DNA of 64,000 bases from Piper betle (taxonomy: Eukaryota; Streptophyta; Magnoliopsida; Piperales; Piperaceae). Each line of letters starts with the position of its first letter. The stretch's first letter is position 1. The translations under genes were made by a program, and so were the position numbers. Below are positions 1 through 13,700 of this stretch, in pieces. Under the pieces are notes generated by a model. It did no database searches. It was not told where the DNA came from and worked only from the letters and a program-made list of their open reading frames with translations. Where the stretch lies: contig JAURVB010012320.1 of NCBI GenBank assembly GCA_033002965.1, positions 248,001-312,000 on the forward strand, read 5' to 3'.

Positions 1-731
1 ATGTTTAATTACTATCATTATTAATAGCAACTTAGTGAGTATTAGATACTTAATTCATTAAATAAAAGATTGGGCATACCTATAATAATTTTATTTTTTT
101 TATAAATTCTGAATATTTAACCGACAATTAATTAAGTCATTCTATTAAATTATTTAAAATGACTTGTATTATCCTAATTCAATGATAATACTAATTTAAA
201 TTATTTTAAATTGTTCAGCTCAATAAAGACTCGAATTTTATTTATTTTCTCTAAACTATTTAGGTTCAACGCTTGTAATCAGCGCACTATTATAGTTTAA
301 TAGCATATTTTTCTACCTTACTAACTTGTTATTAAAATAATCAACTTTATCTATCTAATGTTAAATTTAATATGGTAAAGGCGAAATCTTTATTTCATTA
401 ATCACTTATAACCATCCAATTTAAATTAATAATTTTTAGTACACTGATTAATTATCAACAGTTTATCATTACCTTAATTTTATTACTCATGGCGTTTTCA
501 TACAATAATTAATTAGCTTAGCAATTGTAACCTATTATCATTAAAATTACTCATGGCGATTTCATTAATCACTTATAACCATCCAATTTAAATTAATAAT
601 TTTTAGTACACTGATTAATTATCAACAGTTTATCATTACCTTAATTTTATTACTCATGGCGTTTTCATACAATAATTAATTAGCTTAGCAATTGTAACCT
701 ATTATCATTAAAATTACTCATGGTGATTTCA
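1..731. repeat. AT-rich fragment of repeat family R3
   Basis: This stretch is non-coding and very AT-rich. Its sequence matches, with scattered changes, about 56,070-56,520 inside the R3 LTR farther right; shared landmarks include 'tatttaggttcaacgcttg' and 'tttaatatggtaaagg'. It is therefore a second, truncated copy of R3 running off the left edge of the window. It stops at about 731, where R1 sequence begins. No ORF of interest is present. Confidence 0.75.
392..725. repeat. 167-bp near-perfect tandem duplication
   Basis: Positions 392-558 and 559-725 are two head-to-tail copies of the same 167-bp unit. Reading across them I see one difference, c557 versus t724. The homologous R3 copy near 56.4 kb has the unit only once, so this is a local duplication within this copy. 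The unit begins and ends at a 'atttcatt' motif, a likely slippage or unequal-crossover point. Confidence 0.9.
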
Positions 732-1205
732 TGCATATAACGATTATGCCCTCACATCTTCTATATTTCACTAGCCATGGCACTCGAGTGGCAAAAGGAT
801 TAGTTAAGTTAGTGCCACAAATTCTAGAAATGTGCTGCATTATGTAGTACCCTCATACACTGCACTACCTCAAGGTTTGAAGTAGTACTAGTGCGGTTCA
901 TACATATCTCCATACCGTTCACTCTCTTATTCGTGAAATCCGTAAAAATACATGTACTTATATAATAGGTTTAGGGAAAAAGCTTGTGTCATATATTTCT
1001 GGAGTTTTAGTTTAGAAACCAACAAGGGATCTCATCCTTGCAATTTTTTTAAACGTGTGTGCAAAACACGACTAAAAGGCCCAACATTGGAGAGATTAGA
1101 TAAAACGCCACCGATGCCATCCTACGTCTAAAATATGATTAAACTCAACACACAGGGAGTCAAGCATAGATCAAGCAACGGGAGAGTCCTACGAACCTGG
1201 GTGAG
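732..1205 (+). repeat. R1 LTR fragment
   Basis: This stretch resembles the interior of the R1 LTR at 2,945-5,339 and 40,759-47,150. Shared landmarks include 'gcactcgagtggcaaaagg', 'aatgtgctgcattatg' and 'gagagtcctacgaacctg'. It lacks both LTR ends, so it is a truncated copy joined abruptly to the R3 fragment on its left. There is no coding potential. Confidence 0.75.
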
Positions 1206-2944
1206 TAGAGGTCCATCTTGTAGTTGGTGAGCTCACTCGCGATACCTAGCACAAAGATGGAATCGAATAAGAATCGAATCACATCGGCACGCAAAATGAG
1301 GCAAAGCCTCCACACAAGCTCAACACTTAAGATTACTTAATTATTTTAATTAGGACCTAATCGAAGTGTTAAACCTTATTAGGTAACTTAATCAAGGTTT
1401 TGGTATCATGTTCACTTAATGAGTTTTAATCAATTCTAGGGTTTTTAATCAAATGGGCTTACCAAACAATTTTTTGGATGAGCCTAACAATGTCAAAATG
1501 GGCTCTAATTTGAATGTGTTGTCCATTACACTCTAAGATTTATAAGTAAATTCCATCATGGCTGGCCCATGGGCTGATCAAGGGGAAGAAGGCCCATTAA
1601 GCTCAGCAATAAAGTATTGGAACAATGTTCATGGGCTGCGCACCAATTTTGCAACTACTAGTTCATGGGCTAGAGGACTTCAAATAGGCTTGTGTCAGTA
1701 GGACTACTTAGCTAACACACGTAGCTTAAGCTTAGTAAGAGCTAGGCCAAATTTACTTTGTAAATGGGTCTAAGTGGATTTTGCAATTTGGGTCACTTAA
1801 TGGGCTGTTTCGGGAGCTATCTTGACCCTAATAAATTTGAAATTTACAAATAAAATTAGGAACCCACCCAAATGGAGCCAAATTAGTCACAGCTCTACTG
1901 AGACATAGGGAAAGGTGTGGACTAAGTTTTACAAAAATCTAGCATCGTTAACCTATATTAAGGTAATTTACAACTGTAGTGAAAAACTGGGGTTTTCACC
2001 CAGCATCTTCGTACTATCTTGATAAACACCTCTAAAATATACCTAAATGGTTTTTAACCATTCCCAAAATTTGCATATTTCAAGTAGAAGATTATTGAAG
2101 TATCATATAATGTTACAAAATTTTATTAGTTTAATATTCGTGGCTTAAAATATCATACAATCATAGATCATGCTCATAGTAAAAAACACAAAGGAAATGT
2201 AAGGCGTACTTATGGGTTATGTTCATGATTATTTAGTGGTTATATTAGGATTGAAATTTTACCAAGAACTCATAAACTTACAATGAAAAATATGGCATGT
2301 TGTGCATTAAGAGATCCTACAAGGTTAGAGACTAAAAATTGGAGAAAGGATCGCTTAGATCACTATAACTATCCAAGCCACCACCTTTCCTCACACTTTG
2401 CCCTCATAGATGCAAATTCTAGTGCATGGCAGGTAAAACACACAAAAATAAAGTTGTATATATACATCTTTTTAGTGCAACAAAATAAGAATCGTGCAAA
2501 TTGAACATCAGAATGCCAAGATATGATTTTTATACTGAAATGGTGCATATCAGTGACCTACATGCATTGTAAAAATCATATCTATTTATTTACATGTGCA
2601 AATAAGATGAATGTATACTTAAAATTCTCCTAACATTCAGATATACATGATACAAATGTCCTAAAAATAAATTTATATAAGCATATAAGTGATACACATC
2701 ACACAACAAGCAATAGAGGCAGCCCAAATCTGATGCTAACGAGCGAAGACCAATGGGAGGTCTTTTAAGGCATCGAGCCTCAAAGCCTACAACCCAAGGA
2801 TGCTAGGAACGTGGAGGGGTTGCTTGCAGCTCCAAGGAGGAAGGAGAAGGCCAAGGGAAGTAGAAAAAAGTGGTTGGAGGCGATGAGGGAAAGAGAAATA
2901 GTGAAAATGTGAGGGAAGGGATGGATTTTATAGATAAATAACGA
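1206..2944. other. Non-coding spacer, no gene recognised
   Basis: This is about 1.7 kb of low-complexity, stop-rich sequence. A small 73-codon ORF on the + strand (2,283-2,504) has no recognisable domain. Short words such as 'atgggctgatcaagg' and 'tgggctaagtgg' resemble degraded LTR material, but I could not align it to another copy in the window. Confidence 0.5.
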
Positions 2945-5339
2945 GTGCTACTAGTCTGAAAAATAACTAGTACAAAATGACAAATGGGTATTCCATTACC
3001 CACAGAAACTTATGAAACTTCAGAATTGCTTCAGAATTGCTTACGCTTTCTCATCCTCCATATTATACCTGCCACGGTACTCAAGTGGCAAAAGGAACGG
3101 TTAAGTTAGTGGCACAAATTCTTGAAATGTGTTGCGTTATGCAGTACCCTCATACTTTGCATTACCTCAGGGTTTGAAGGTGTAATAGTGCGTGGTCCAC
3201 ACATATATCCATACCGCTCACTCTCTTATTCATAAAATCCATAAAAATGTGTGCACTTATATAATAGGTTTAGGGAAGAGGCTTGTATCATATATTTCTG
3301 GAGGTTCAGTTCGAAAACCAACAAGAGATCTCATCCATATAATTTTATTGAACATGTGTAGAAAACACGACTAAATGTCTCCACATCAGAGTGATCTGAT
3401 AAAATGCCGACGATGTTGTCTTGTGTCTAAAACACGGTTAAACTTGACATGGAGGGAGTCAAACAGAGATCAAGCAAAGGGAGAGTCTTATGAACCTGTG
3501 GTTCGTGCTCCAATGAACATCAAAACCCATTGCTAAATAAAATACTAATATCTCTATATGATACATGTTCATGGTGTGCCCTCACATCATCAATACATCG
3601 TAGTAATAGAGAAGACTTTGCTAAATAAACCTACAACTAAAATACATCACGCAAATCGGGACATAATAATAATAAATAACACATAAATCAATAAAAAAAG
3701 ATACACTTGTAGATAATTAGGTAAATAATAAATACATAAACATAAATAATACTCTAATCATAAAATAATAATATAATTATACTATATAAATACACGGTTA
3801 AACGTGAGTAAATATCATATATACTCGTATTAGTTAACATATAAATAATTAAATAAACAAAAAATAATTATTAAATAAATCATTAGATAAATCAATAAAT
3901 GACTAATATTAATTAATCATGAAGAATATTATTATAAATATCAAATATACGAACATACGACTAAATACATATAAATAATAACACAACTAAGAAAATAATT
4001 AATAATCAATCAATTAAATAAATAAAATAAGATAAACATGAAAAAAAATAATATGAATTTATAATTACATTATCAATGATAATAATTAGTCACATAATCA
4101 TTCATCTTAGTCAACAAATATATAAATAACAAGAAATGAATAATCATTAATAAATTAATAAATTAATATATTAATAAAATAATTAATAAATAAAGAAAAA
4201 TACTCATATCATCCAAACATGTTAAATAATATGAATATGCATGTAAACTAATATTGAGATTCTCGAATTATCGAAAACAGGGTATGATTGGACAAAAACA
4301 GTCTAAAACTGATTGAACCGGGTCAACTGAGCTGAACCGAACCGAGTTGGACCGAGTCAACTTTGTTTGGGTTAAATAAACTACTAGGATGGGTTGGCTG
4401 GGCAGACTCATGGACATAGACACAGACTCAAATTGGCAGACTCGAGCAAGACCAGGCGACACGAACGCAAACGCAAACATGTAGACGTAAACACTGGCAA
4501 ATGGGTCGAAAGAGACAGCTGGTGCCCATCGCCGGAAAATGCTGATGGCGGTGTGGCTGGGGTTGCCACTGGTCGGGATCTGCGGCCATGGCGATAATGA
4601 TCATGATGGTGGTGGTGATAGGCGGAGTTCAGTCATCTGCTGGCTGAAAAACTATCTGAAAGGTGCAGTATCGCCACCAGATGTGGCGACATCGCCAGCG
4701 GTGATTGTAGCCACGATGGTCATGGGTGGTCTAAAAAGATCGTGGGAAAGCCGCTGAAAATTAGAGGGAGAATGCTAAGGCCGACGTGGACAGATCTTGC
4801 CACATGGCACGATCTGAATGTCTAACAACTCGTGGTCTAGTAAGACCCCACCCACTAGATCAGGACCGTACAACGTCAAAACTGACTTGAGTCCTAAAAG
4901 TGATTGTATAGGTAGGAATCAAGGCAAAGGCTAAATGGGCCTCAATCTATGAACTCAATTAAGCTAGGCCCATAGGGGCACAATCTAGTGATATTAAATC
5001 CCTATGCTAAATGCAAATGAAATACCCTGAAAATCCTAAATAGATACTAAATACTACAATGGCCTAGATCTGGGCCTAAAACACTGGCTAACCCATTAAA
5101 AAAATCATTTGAATACCTTGTGCATACATTAATAACTCATGCGCTGTTGTAGCCTAACTGAAGCTATTATCTACATGTGGGGCATAATCAGCCACCATAA
5201 CATGCTCATATTGCCATCTAGGCCCCATACTCGTATTTTGAAAATTGGTCTGGCTCAGCTCACTCGAACCGACTCGAAACTAGCCCAAACCTGGTAAACT
5301 ACAAGCAAGTAAAACCCTAACCCGAGGCTAGGTTTTACA
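2945..5339 (+). repeat. R1 LTR copy
   Basis: This matches the R1 LTRs in the LARD-like element from an internal point ('ggtattccattacccacag') to the terminal '...ggttttaca' at 5,339. It includes the GC-richer block at 4,500-4,760 seen again at 43.2, 51.3 and 62.5 kb. The segment from 3,600 to 4,240 is extremely AT-rich. The 5' terminus (TGTAACACC) is missing. Short overlapping ORFs in the GC-rich block (4,394-4,757) are not protein-like. Confidence 0.8.
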
Positions 5340-8330
5340 CAACATAACTCAAGGGATCTGATCGTTGAGGGTAATTTAAACAATGACTAAATGACCCGAA
5401 TTAAGAGGATTTTTTAAAAAATACCACCCCTTAATCCATTCTGCAATATAAAACAACTAATTCATTCCACTAGAAGAGCGTAAAATAAGAAGTGAGTCCT
5501 AAAGAGACGTGATCTCTAACCTCCAAGCAAATCACCCACAAGTACATACATCATAACCTATAAACAAACCCAAAACTCAACAATAGAACCATATCACCTA
5601 TGCATGAGACTGCATGATAAATTCCTCGATTAATTAATAACACAAATGAATACAATCCCTTATTTTAAATGAATAATCAAACCCAAATAAATATACTAAG
5701 TGCAACAACGTTCTTATTTCTAGTAGCCAAATTTGGGAAGAAAATTCATAAATAACATTGTGCACAGTTTCCAAAATGATAAACATGATATGATTCAAAA
5801 GCAATAAAATAATCTTCTATTTTTTTATATATTAAAATACAACTATGAAAAATATAGCATTATCACCAAAAATCATTATTTAGGTTCAGACTTAAAATGT
5901 TTGCCCATATTACAATAATTAAATATTAATAAAATATCACCATTTTATAATACAGAAATAACTACAACTCCAAAAATTATGAAAATTAATTGAAAATTCT
6001 TAATCAATTTGTAAATCACATGAAAATTTTCAAATAACTAAATTAAACTATTTCCAATTTATATTAATTAAAAAGGAAACATGTTTAATTAATATAAAAA
6101 TTGAGAAAAATCAACAAGTGACCAAGTCATATTAAAATTACCAAAGTTATTTATATAAAATAATATAAAAAATAAAAATAAAATCCAAAAATATTATAAT
6201 ATGCCAAATGCAAAATAACAAAATTCATAGTGATGAAATTACCAAATTTGGTGTAGAAATGGAGAAGTTTGGCCAATATGGAATTCAAAGATGGAGAAGA
6301 AAACCAACAAAGTTTTGACATTTGAGATACAAGGCTGGAAAGTTAGACCGACGTACGGGATCCTTAACATGCGGCCAAGTTTGGTGGCCAACTCCACTAG
6401 ATTTTTACAATGGATTTTTATACAAAAGCTTACTTTCACCTAATAAAGCTCTCCACCTTCTTTCAATCTTGCTTCCACTTTAAGACACTTCCATCTTTAT
6501 TTAATATTCAAATAATAGGGTATCCTTTTCCTTCATGCACTAGGTCCTTTATATAGCCACATAAGTTCACACCTTTGTGCACCATCCAACCACTTGAGCA
6601 TTAATGTGTGCAGTCTCCTCCAAATTCCAATACTAACTTCTTTCTCAAACTTGAATTCAAGTAAATCCAAAGTTTTATGCTTCGCCTATACATTCCGGTC
6701 CTCAAGGTTCTATCAAAGTTTTAGCCTTCGTCTAAATCCAAGTCAAAGATTTCAAGACTAAGACCAACTTCATATCCAATAAGCTTTAAGTCCAAGTCAA
6801 ATATAATCTAAAATGTCACTACATTTCAAAATTAAACATTGAATAAACTTTATTCTAGTTTAACCTAACCTTAACATAGAAAAATTCGTCATGTAATAAG
6901 CATAAATTAATATTTCATCATCAAAAACCGAAATGGACAAGTCCAAGACTTTACAATAGGGGTAAGCATATTTCAGTGAAAACCGAATCGAACCGAACTT
7001 TACAATAGGGGGAAGAAAAGGCAAGGGGGCAGGGCTTTAACCAATCTTCCTTGCACCTAGCACTGCGGCACTCCCTAAGTGAGCAATGCGCAACATGTGG
7101 GCAGTGCCAAGGAGCCCACCGAGCACCTTGTCACTAGCGCACCAATGTTGTGGCCTTGAGGCTCTACCATTGTGGTGTTGGGCCCCAGAACTAGTCCAAA
7201 CTGAGTAAAAAGAGAGGTAGGTCAGGGGAAAGTGGGGGAAATGAAGGGGAAGGTTTGGGAGCTTATAGGACACAACTTGAGTGAGGAGGTACACCTAAAA
7301 TGTATTCGACATGATTCTAAACGCAACCACATGCAACACGACCCTAAGCTACTATGATAACTAAAACAACACTAACCACCGGTTTGTGAATCAGGGCCAT
7401 TCGAATAACTCAACAGTGAACACATCCAATGTCTAAGCCCATAACAACACACATTAACCCTCCTAGTAATAGATCGATTGAACTAGATAGAGTACATGCT
7501 ACTTGGATCAAATTAACAACAAACCAGACATAAAAACACCAGACTGGTGGGTTGGATTTACAGCAAGCAACATGAGGAAGTTGTTGGTACCAGAATATAA
7601 CTCTAAAGGCTGCAACCCAAAAACTATGGTAGCTTGACAATGGCAATGGCAACACAAACATGTGGTGTTCGATTCCTTGGCAAACACGTAGGTACCTTTG
7701 ATGGCCAGAATAGAGATGCATGTGGTGAGATCGGTTGGTAAACCTTTGGTGATCAGTGGCAAATTGGACTCCCAACTATGAGGGCCATTGAAGGGAGGCG
7801 ACATGACGATCAAAGACACTCACCTGTGGGTGAAACTAGACTTGGAAATAAGGTCAGTGATGATGATGATGAGGAGAAGATATGTAGAAAATGAGGAGAA
7901 ATAGAAGGAAAAATATATGATGACGATGTATGAAAGGTAATTAGGTAATTTTACTATTTATGACAGTGCCCCCCATGGGCCCCCACTCTGAACACCCATA
8001 TAATATATATATCATTGGATCCATAAAATTGAGGAATCAAAGCCAAAGTTGACACAAGTCATCTATATCCTCCATAAACTAAAATTCGCAAAAAGCTATG
8101 TGTATACACAAGACTCAAAGCCTTATTAACAAGCAGTCCAAAGCCAATGCATGCCCTAAAAATAATAAAAAAAGTACCAGAAGTCCCTTGATGATACTGT
8201 ATCAGTATGTATGGTTAGTATACAGCTTAGTACAATGTTCATTCCAGTAAAAATATTAATCGAATCATCTATTTCTGACAATATTTGATTAATAAATTAA
8301 ACAAGCTTGGATCAAACCAAACTAAACCAA
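5340..8330. other. Non-coding repeat debris
   Basis: No gene was recognised. The stretch is AT-rich from about 5,600 to 6,900. A minus-strand TATA-like sequence lies in 'ctttatatagcc' near 6,550. Around 6,948-7,012 the string 'actttacaatagggg' occurs twice about 50 bp apart, flanking 'aaaccgaatcgaaccgaac'. The overlapping minus-strand ORFs at 7,037-7,819 lack recognisable domains and look like LTR or leader remnants. Confidence 0.45.
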
Positions 8331-10000
8331 ACCAGTTGGACGTAGTCAAGTGGTAAAAACCCTGGGCAGAGCTCAGGTTTTACAAGTTTGGAGATTGAAA
8401 AAATCCTCTCCAAGGTAGGACACGGGGGAGACGTTGGGTGGGAAAGGAATGGAGGGGTGGAAAAAGAGGAGGAAGAGAGGTGTTGTAGCCCCCTTCTTTT
8501 TATAGAGGGTTTGGGCTGGGTGCCTAGGCTCCCTACGGGTGCCTTGGTGCCTTGAGGAAATCCCCATGGGAGGGTTTTTCAAAGGCCAGTCCGTGAAGGC
8601 ACTGGTATAGTGCCTTGGAGCCCTATTCGGTTGCCCAAACCACCAAGGTTATTCCTTGGGTTCTGAACCTTTCCAAACCTTCTTGGGATACACGTCATGG
8701 TACAATAAGCCTCCAAAACATCATGTATGGTGCAACATACCCTAAATGTGTGAATGCCAAAGACAGCAAATGATATGCATACTAGACACGTCCAAGGACT
8801 CAACCTTATGAGTCTATTTTATCATCAATCACATCATCTCAATCGTATCCGACAATCCACCAAAATCTCACCTAATAAACTATGGGCTACAAAAGCTAAA
8901 TCTACATCGCCTTTTATAACAATGGCACCATCACTACCATGATGCAACTAGACAAGCCAAACTCATGGGCTCTAAGTGTCCATCCTAGTCCACAGCCAAA
9001 TCCGGAGCTCCTCAACGAGGCATGGAACTTCAGGAACTCCGCATACTAGTAGTTGAGCTAAACCAAAGTTGGGAGGGACTCAAGGTGCACACTTTGGAAT
9101 CCGAATGACACTCGGTGCACACACACATAAGACCACATTCAGGGCCACCCTAGACCACGGTTATACACACAATAATAAATTGCCACCCTCATCCCACATA
9201 AGCAATTTGAAATGCCCGACCTACAAGCTATTCGAGTTGATCCACTTAGTGAATCACTTTTAAAATGTGGAGCCGTGGCCTAGGTTTTACATATTTCATA
9301 TAACACTTGACAATGATAATTTGGGACCTCCGTCGCCCTTGTCAAAGCTGAAATAATAAATCGGCAATGCTTGACTGGCTACCTAAAGTCAAATTATACG
9401 AAAAGATCAATCGCAAAAATCAATGCAAGGCTCACGAGAGAGGTCATTGCCAGAACATTGGTCTTGGAAGAATCCTACAAAGCTAGGTTGGTGAGCTTGT
9501 GAAGTTTTTGAAACCATAAAACCACCTAAACCCATGTTTTGATTATTTTTATTCTATTAATGTCCATGTTTTATTATTAATGTTGACATCAACTAAAGTC
9601 CATGTCACTTCCAACAGGCCGATGTTAATTTATTATTAATGTCTAGCATGAGAGAATCGATATTTGTCTCTAATACATTTAGTTGGGGTAGCGATGGCCA
9701 TCAATTGATTGGACGTCGGATAAGACATTGCTCATGTTTTTCATATGCATCATATATTTATTATTTATTATATTATCTAATTATTTTTTCTCACAAACAA
9801 TTAATATCTTATTTATATAATAATTATTATTTTTAATTTTTTAAATATTTTTCATATCAATTAACATAAAAATTAAAATCATTTTAAAAATATATTTGTA
9901 TAAAAAATATTTTATTATTATCAAAAATTTGAAAACTAAGATTGATATGCTTTAAATTTAATAATTATAAATTATTTGGATAATAAATTTAAAAATTATT
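8331..10000. other. LTR-like non-coding region
   Basis: Around 8,380-8,580 a purine-rich leader lies beside a minus-strand TATA ('ctataaaaag', complement near 8,500). This is typical of a minus-oriented LTR core promoter. I could not define the LTR ends. The segment from about 9,750 to 10,010 is almost pure A/T. No host gene was recognised. Confidence 0.4.
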
Positions 10001-10059
10001 ATTTATATTATTAATTTATTATTTTTATCGGTCTTTGGTCTGCCATTCAGTCCGAAGGA

Positions 10060-10221
10060 AGTAATTTCCATGTTCTTCTTTTTATTGATTATAAATGAAC
10101 ACACTTCTGACACGGTGATTCGTTCGAGCGTCCGTGCCCACCAATAGTCCCTTGGGGGTAACTGATTGGTGTCCGGACAGCGGTGGATGGTGACATAGCT
10201 TCCAACAAGTGATATCAAAGT
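10060..10221 (+). repeat. Candidate LTR 3' end and degenerate primer-binding site
   Basis: The sequence '...agcttccaaca' ends at 10,207 and is followed after two bases by 'tgatatcaaagt' (10,210-10,221). That resembles the initiator tRNA-Met primer-binding site TGGTATCAGAGC with about three changes. The spacing and the CA end fit an LTR terminus in + orientation. No partner LTR or gag-pol follows, so at most this is a relic lying about 390 bp upstream of the starch synthase start codon. Confidence 0.35.
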
Positions 10222-10372
10222 ATTAGAACATCCGTGCACAATTTTGTTCTCTTCCCCCCGACTGTCAATGCACGCCCAAACTAACGGTGATTGACGATCG
10301 TCCCTCATCCATTACCTTAGAGTTTGGAGACTCTCAATTCCATCGAGCTTGTGCTGTGGATCAGGCGTCTTT

Positions 10373-10378
10373 CACGTG
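10373..10378 (+). promoter_or_regulatory. G-box core CACGTG upstream of the starch synthase
   Basis: The palindrome CACGTG sits about 215 bp upstream of the proposed ATG. It is the classical plant bZIP/bHLH binding core, common in light- and sugar-regulated promoters. It may lie in the promoter or in the 5' UTR, because the transcription start is unknown. A 6-bp match can be chance. Confidence 0.3.
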
Positions 10379-10593
10379 TTCGGATCTTTTACCTGTGCAG
10401 ATTTTTCTTTTCCGTTTTTCTTTTCTTGATATTGAGGCGAACAGATTGGAGTTTTGTGAAAAAGTGGAGGGTTTGATATTTAGGGGGTTTTTTCCATCCA
10501 GAATATTGATTTTATTGATTTTTCGCCGTTATTCATTGTTTTTGGTTTGCTTGTGTGTTGCAGGTCGTGGTGACTATTAGTTGCAGCGTCGTC

Positions 10594-10734
10594 ATGACTT
10601 CTTGTGTTACCTGCTCATTCCCAAATCCCTTTGCGACAATGCCCAATCAAGTATGTCCTCTGTTTGGGAATGTCCGTGGATCACATAGAGAAGGTCCTTC
10701 ATTTCGTATTTTTGCTGGGAGATATATCCTAGAG
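10594..10734 (+). CDS. Starch synthase exon 1 (transit peptide region)
   Basis: It encodes residues 1-47, beginning [10 protein letters not shown] and rich in Ser, Arg and Pro with few acidic residues, as in chloroplast transit peptides. The donor is 'gag|gtacct', phase 0. An acceptor-like 'gtgtgttgcag|gtcg' lies at 10,563, just upstream, which suggests an intron in the 5' UTR. The frame stays open back to that acceptor, so an earlier start in an upstream exon cannot be excluded. This is the least certain exon. Confidence 0.6.
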
Positions 10735-13700
10735 GTACCTTTCTCCATTCCAATTGTGTCAGTGCAGGTCTCGGATTATTAATGATACTCATACAAAGTA
10801 TTAAGTAGGAATCGCTCCACGTACTAGTAATTAGGTTATCTTAGATGTTAAAGTGCTCGACTTAGTGTCTGTGTTCTAAAGCAAGAAATACGAAAAAAAT
10901 GGAAGGAAAAACAAAGCTGAGATATGGGAAAATGAGTTGACATGGCTTCAAGCTTGTTTTATCTCTTTTGAGTAGGAAATTAATTTTTCCAACCAAGCAC
11001 ATGGAACATAGTCAAAAGACAAATTTCATATTTTTTCCCATTTCTTTCTTGTTAAGTAAACATACTCTTAGGGTCTGTTTGGTTGTCTTGAAATTGCAAG
11101 AAATAAATGTAAAATTTAAAAGTCACAAATTTTCTTGTATTTGGATGTCTTGAAATTTAGTCAAAAGAAATTTCAATAAAGAAATTTCAGTTTCACTCAA
11201 AGTAAGTCTATGTAAAAATTTTATAAAGCAATATTTTCTTATGAAAAACAAAAGAAATTGGGGGAAATTTGAGAGGTACATGCACATATACATGGGAAGG
11301 AATATTTCATTTTCATCTTATTTTCTTAGGATCTAAACATTTAAAGGAAATTTTTAAAATTTTCATGTCATTTCGTCTCATTGTATTTCTATTTCATATG
11401 ATTTTTTTTTCATTTACATTATTTCCATGCCAATCAAATGTATCTTTAGATGCGAATTTTTGAGGACTTCTTTTTATGGCTGTATTTTTTTCTGAGATTA
11501 TATCCTAGGCTATGATTATTGGAATGGAATTAGCATGTTATCTTAAAAAGCATACTTAATGTTAGGAACAAAAAATCTCAGCAGGAAAGTTCTAAAGCTG
11601 GAATAATTTCAAGCACTGGGGCGGTTGCCGACATTGCATGGCCTTCCCCAAATGATGAAGTCCCATTCTGGAAGAGGCATTTCCCCATGTCAAATCAAAG
11701 CTCATGTGGTCCAATCGACAATGGAAAGGATGATGACCTTATGCATATCATTCACGTCACTGCTGAGATGGCACCTATAGCAAAAGTTGGTGGCTTAGGA
11801 GATGTCGTTACTGGCCTTGCCCGGGCTTCTCTTTTACGTGGTCATAAGGTTGATGTAGTTCTACCCTTTTATGAGTGCATTCACAAAGAGCAAATCAGTG
11901 ACCTACAGTTGATAACTACTTACAATTCATATCATGATGGCAATTGGGTACCTATAAATGCTTTCAGAGGGGTGGTTTCTAGCATTCCGGTTGTTTTTGT
12001 GCAACCTGACAATCAGTTCTTCAAGGGACATTCTGTCTATGGAGGCTCTTATAATGAGTTGGAAGCATATTTGTTCTTCAGTCGTGCTTGCCTTGAATGG
12101 ATGCAGGTCTGTTATGATAAGATCAATTTTCATACATTTTGCTCTGAATCTCCCATGCCTAGAGATGATTACATGTATTGCAGGTCACTGGGACCCAACC
12201 AGATATTATTCATGTGCATGAGTGGCAAACCGGGGGTTTACCTCTTCTCTATTGGGACATGTATCATTCCCTCACTCTTAAGGTAAATTTATCGCTATTG
12301 CTTTTAAAATTGCTTACTTTCAGTTCATTCTAAAGCGTCAATGGTGTTGCTGAATAATTTCGATGGCCTTGATGCTCTTTTTTATAGAAACCTAGATTAG
12401 TTTTGACAATACACAACATGGAGCATTATGGTGAATGCAGGTAATGAAGGTGTTTTATCCTTTCCTAAATCATGCACACACATTTTTTATCTATTCTTTT
12501 TATTAAGAGTCAAGACAATCTATGGTAACCTCATGAAAGCAATTGACTTCAGAAATTGACCACCTTAAGCAGTGGCAATTGTCTATCAATAAAACTAGTG
12601 ACTGTTCTGATTCCAGTTCCAAAACTTATGGCGGAACATAATTCTGGTTATGGGCACAATATGGTGTTGGGCAATTTGGTAAAGATGATAGGGCATGTCA
12701 TATGTTAGATAATTTGATTCACTAAGCAAGAGAGAGGATGTGAAGCGAGAAGCAGACTCTTGATGTTAAATGATTACATTTTCTTCTTACTATTCCCTCC
12801 CCCACCCTTACTAATTCTACTTATTAATGGAGTAAATCATATAGTAACATGAATTAAAAGTAATTGGCTGCTATAAGTTGTTAATAAAATCCATGATAAT
12901 TGTTCTTTCAATTCTTTGCCTATTCTAGGATCGAGCAGTTGGACAAATGCGGACTTGATGGGTCTATGTATGCAACTGTTGATAAGGTGAGCGCTACATG
13001 TACTTTTCAACTACACACACATTGGAAGGGTCTCAGTGTTGCAAGCATTTTTATTGAATGCCCTGATGATCTGCTTTCAATATGTTCCTTGAGATTCTGT
13101 TTTATGTGATTAGATGATATCCCATTTTAATTTCATTTATAATTAAATTTCAACCTTTTAGGCTGTTGATGAGCGGACTATTGGTCATAATCCCGAAAGG
13201 CTAAGTCTATTAAAAGGTGCAATTGTGTACAGCAATGCTGTGGTGTAAGTCTACCTGAAAATTGTTTACTAGTGATATAAATAGCATTATCATGTGCATA
13301 ATAAGCATATGACTCCATCAATTTTTTTCACCAATGAATTTCTAATGAACTTGGAGGAGCAACTCCAGTAAATTTTATGGAGGCATCAGTATTTTTAAAT
13401 GTTTGATACATTATATATTTCAGTACAGTCTCTCCAACTTATCTTAAGGAAACTCTGTCTTCAGGGTGGCTTGCAAGCACTCTTATAAAGAATCGCAACA
13501 AGTGAGATGTTTGTCCCATTGCCAGTGTTTAAAATTCATTTTTTTAAAACCACTAGTTATTAGACCCGCTAGCTCTGAAATTTCTTTCTAACTGCATATT
13601 TATGCTTGTTTAGGTACTATGGGATTCTCAATGGACTGGATGTTACAATATGGAGCCCTGCTACGGATTCTTTCTTGCCTATGAATTTCAGTGGTATTAA

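Noticed and set aside
11687..12286. Single-exon starch synthase ORF
   Set aside because: The true coding exon ends at 12,106. Beyond it the frame reads intron and then exon 3 in the wrong frame. The start at 11,687 is an internal Met of exon 2.
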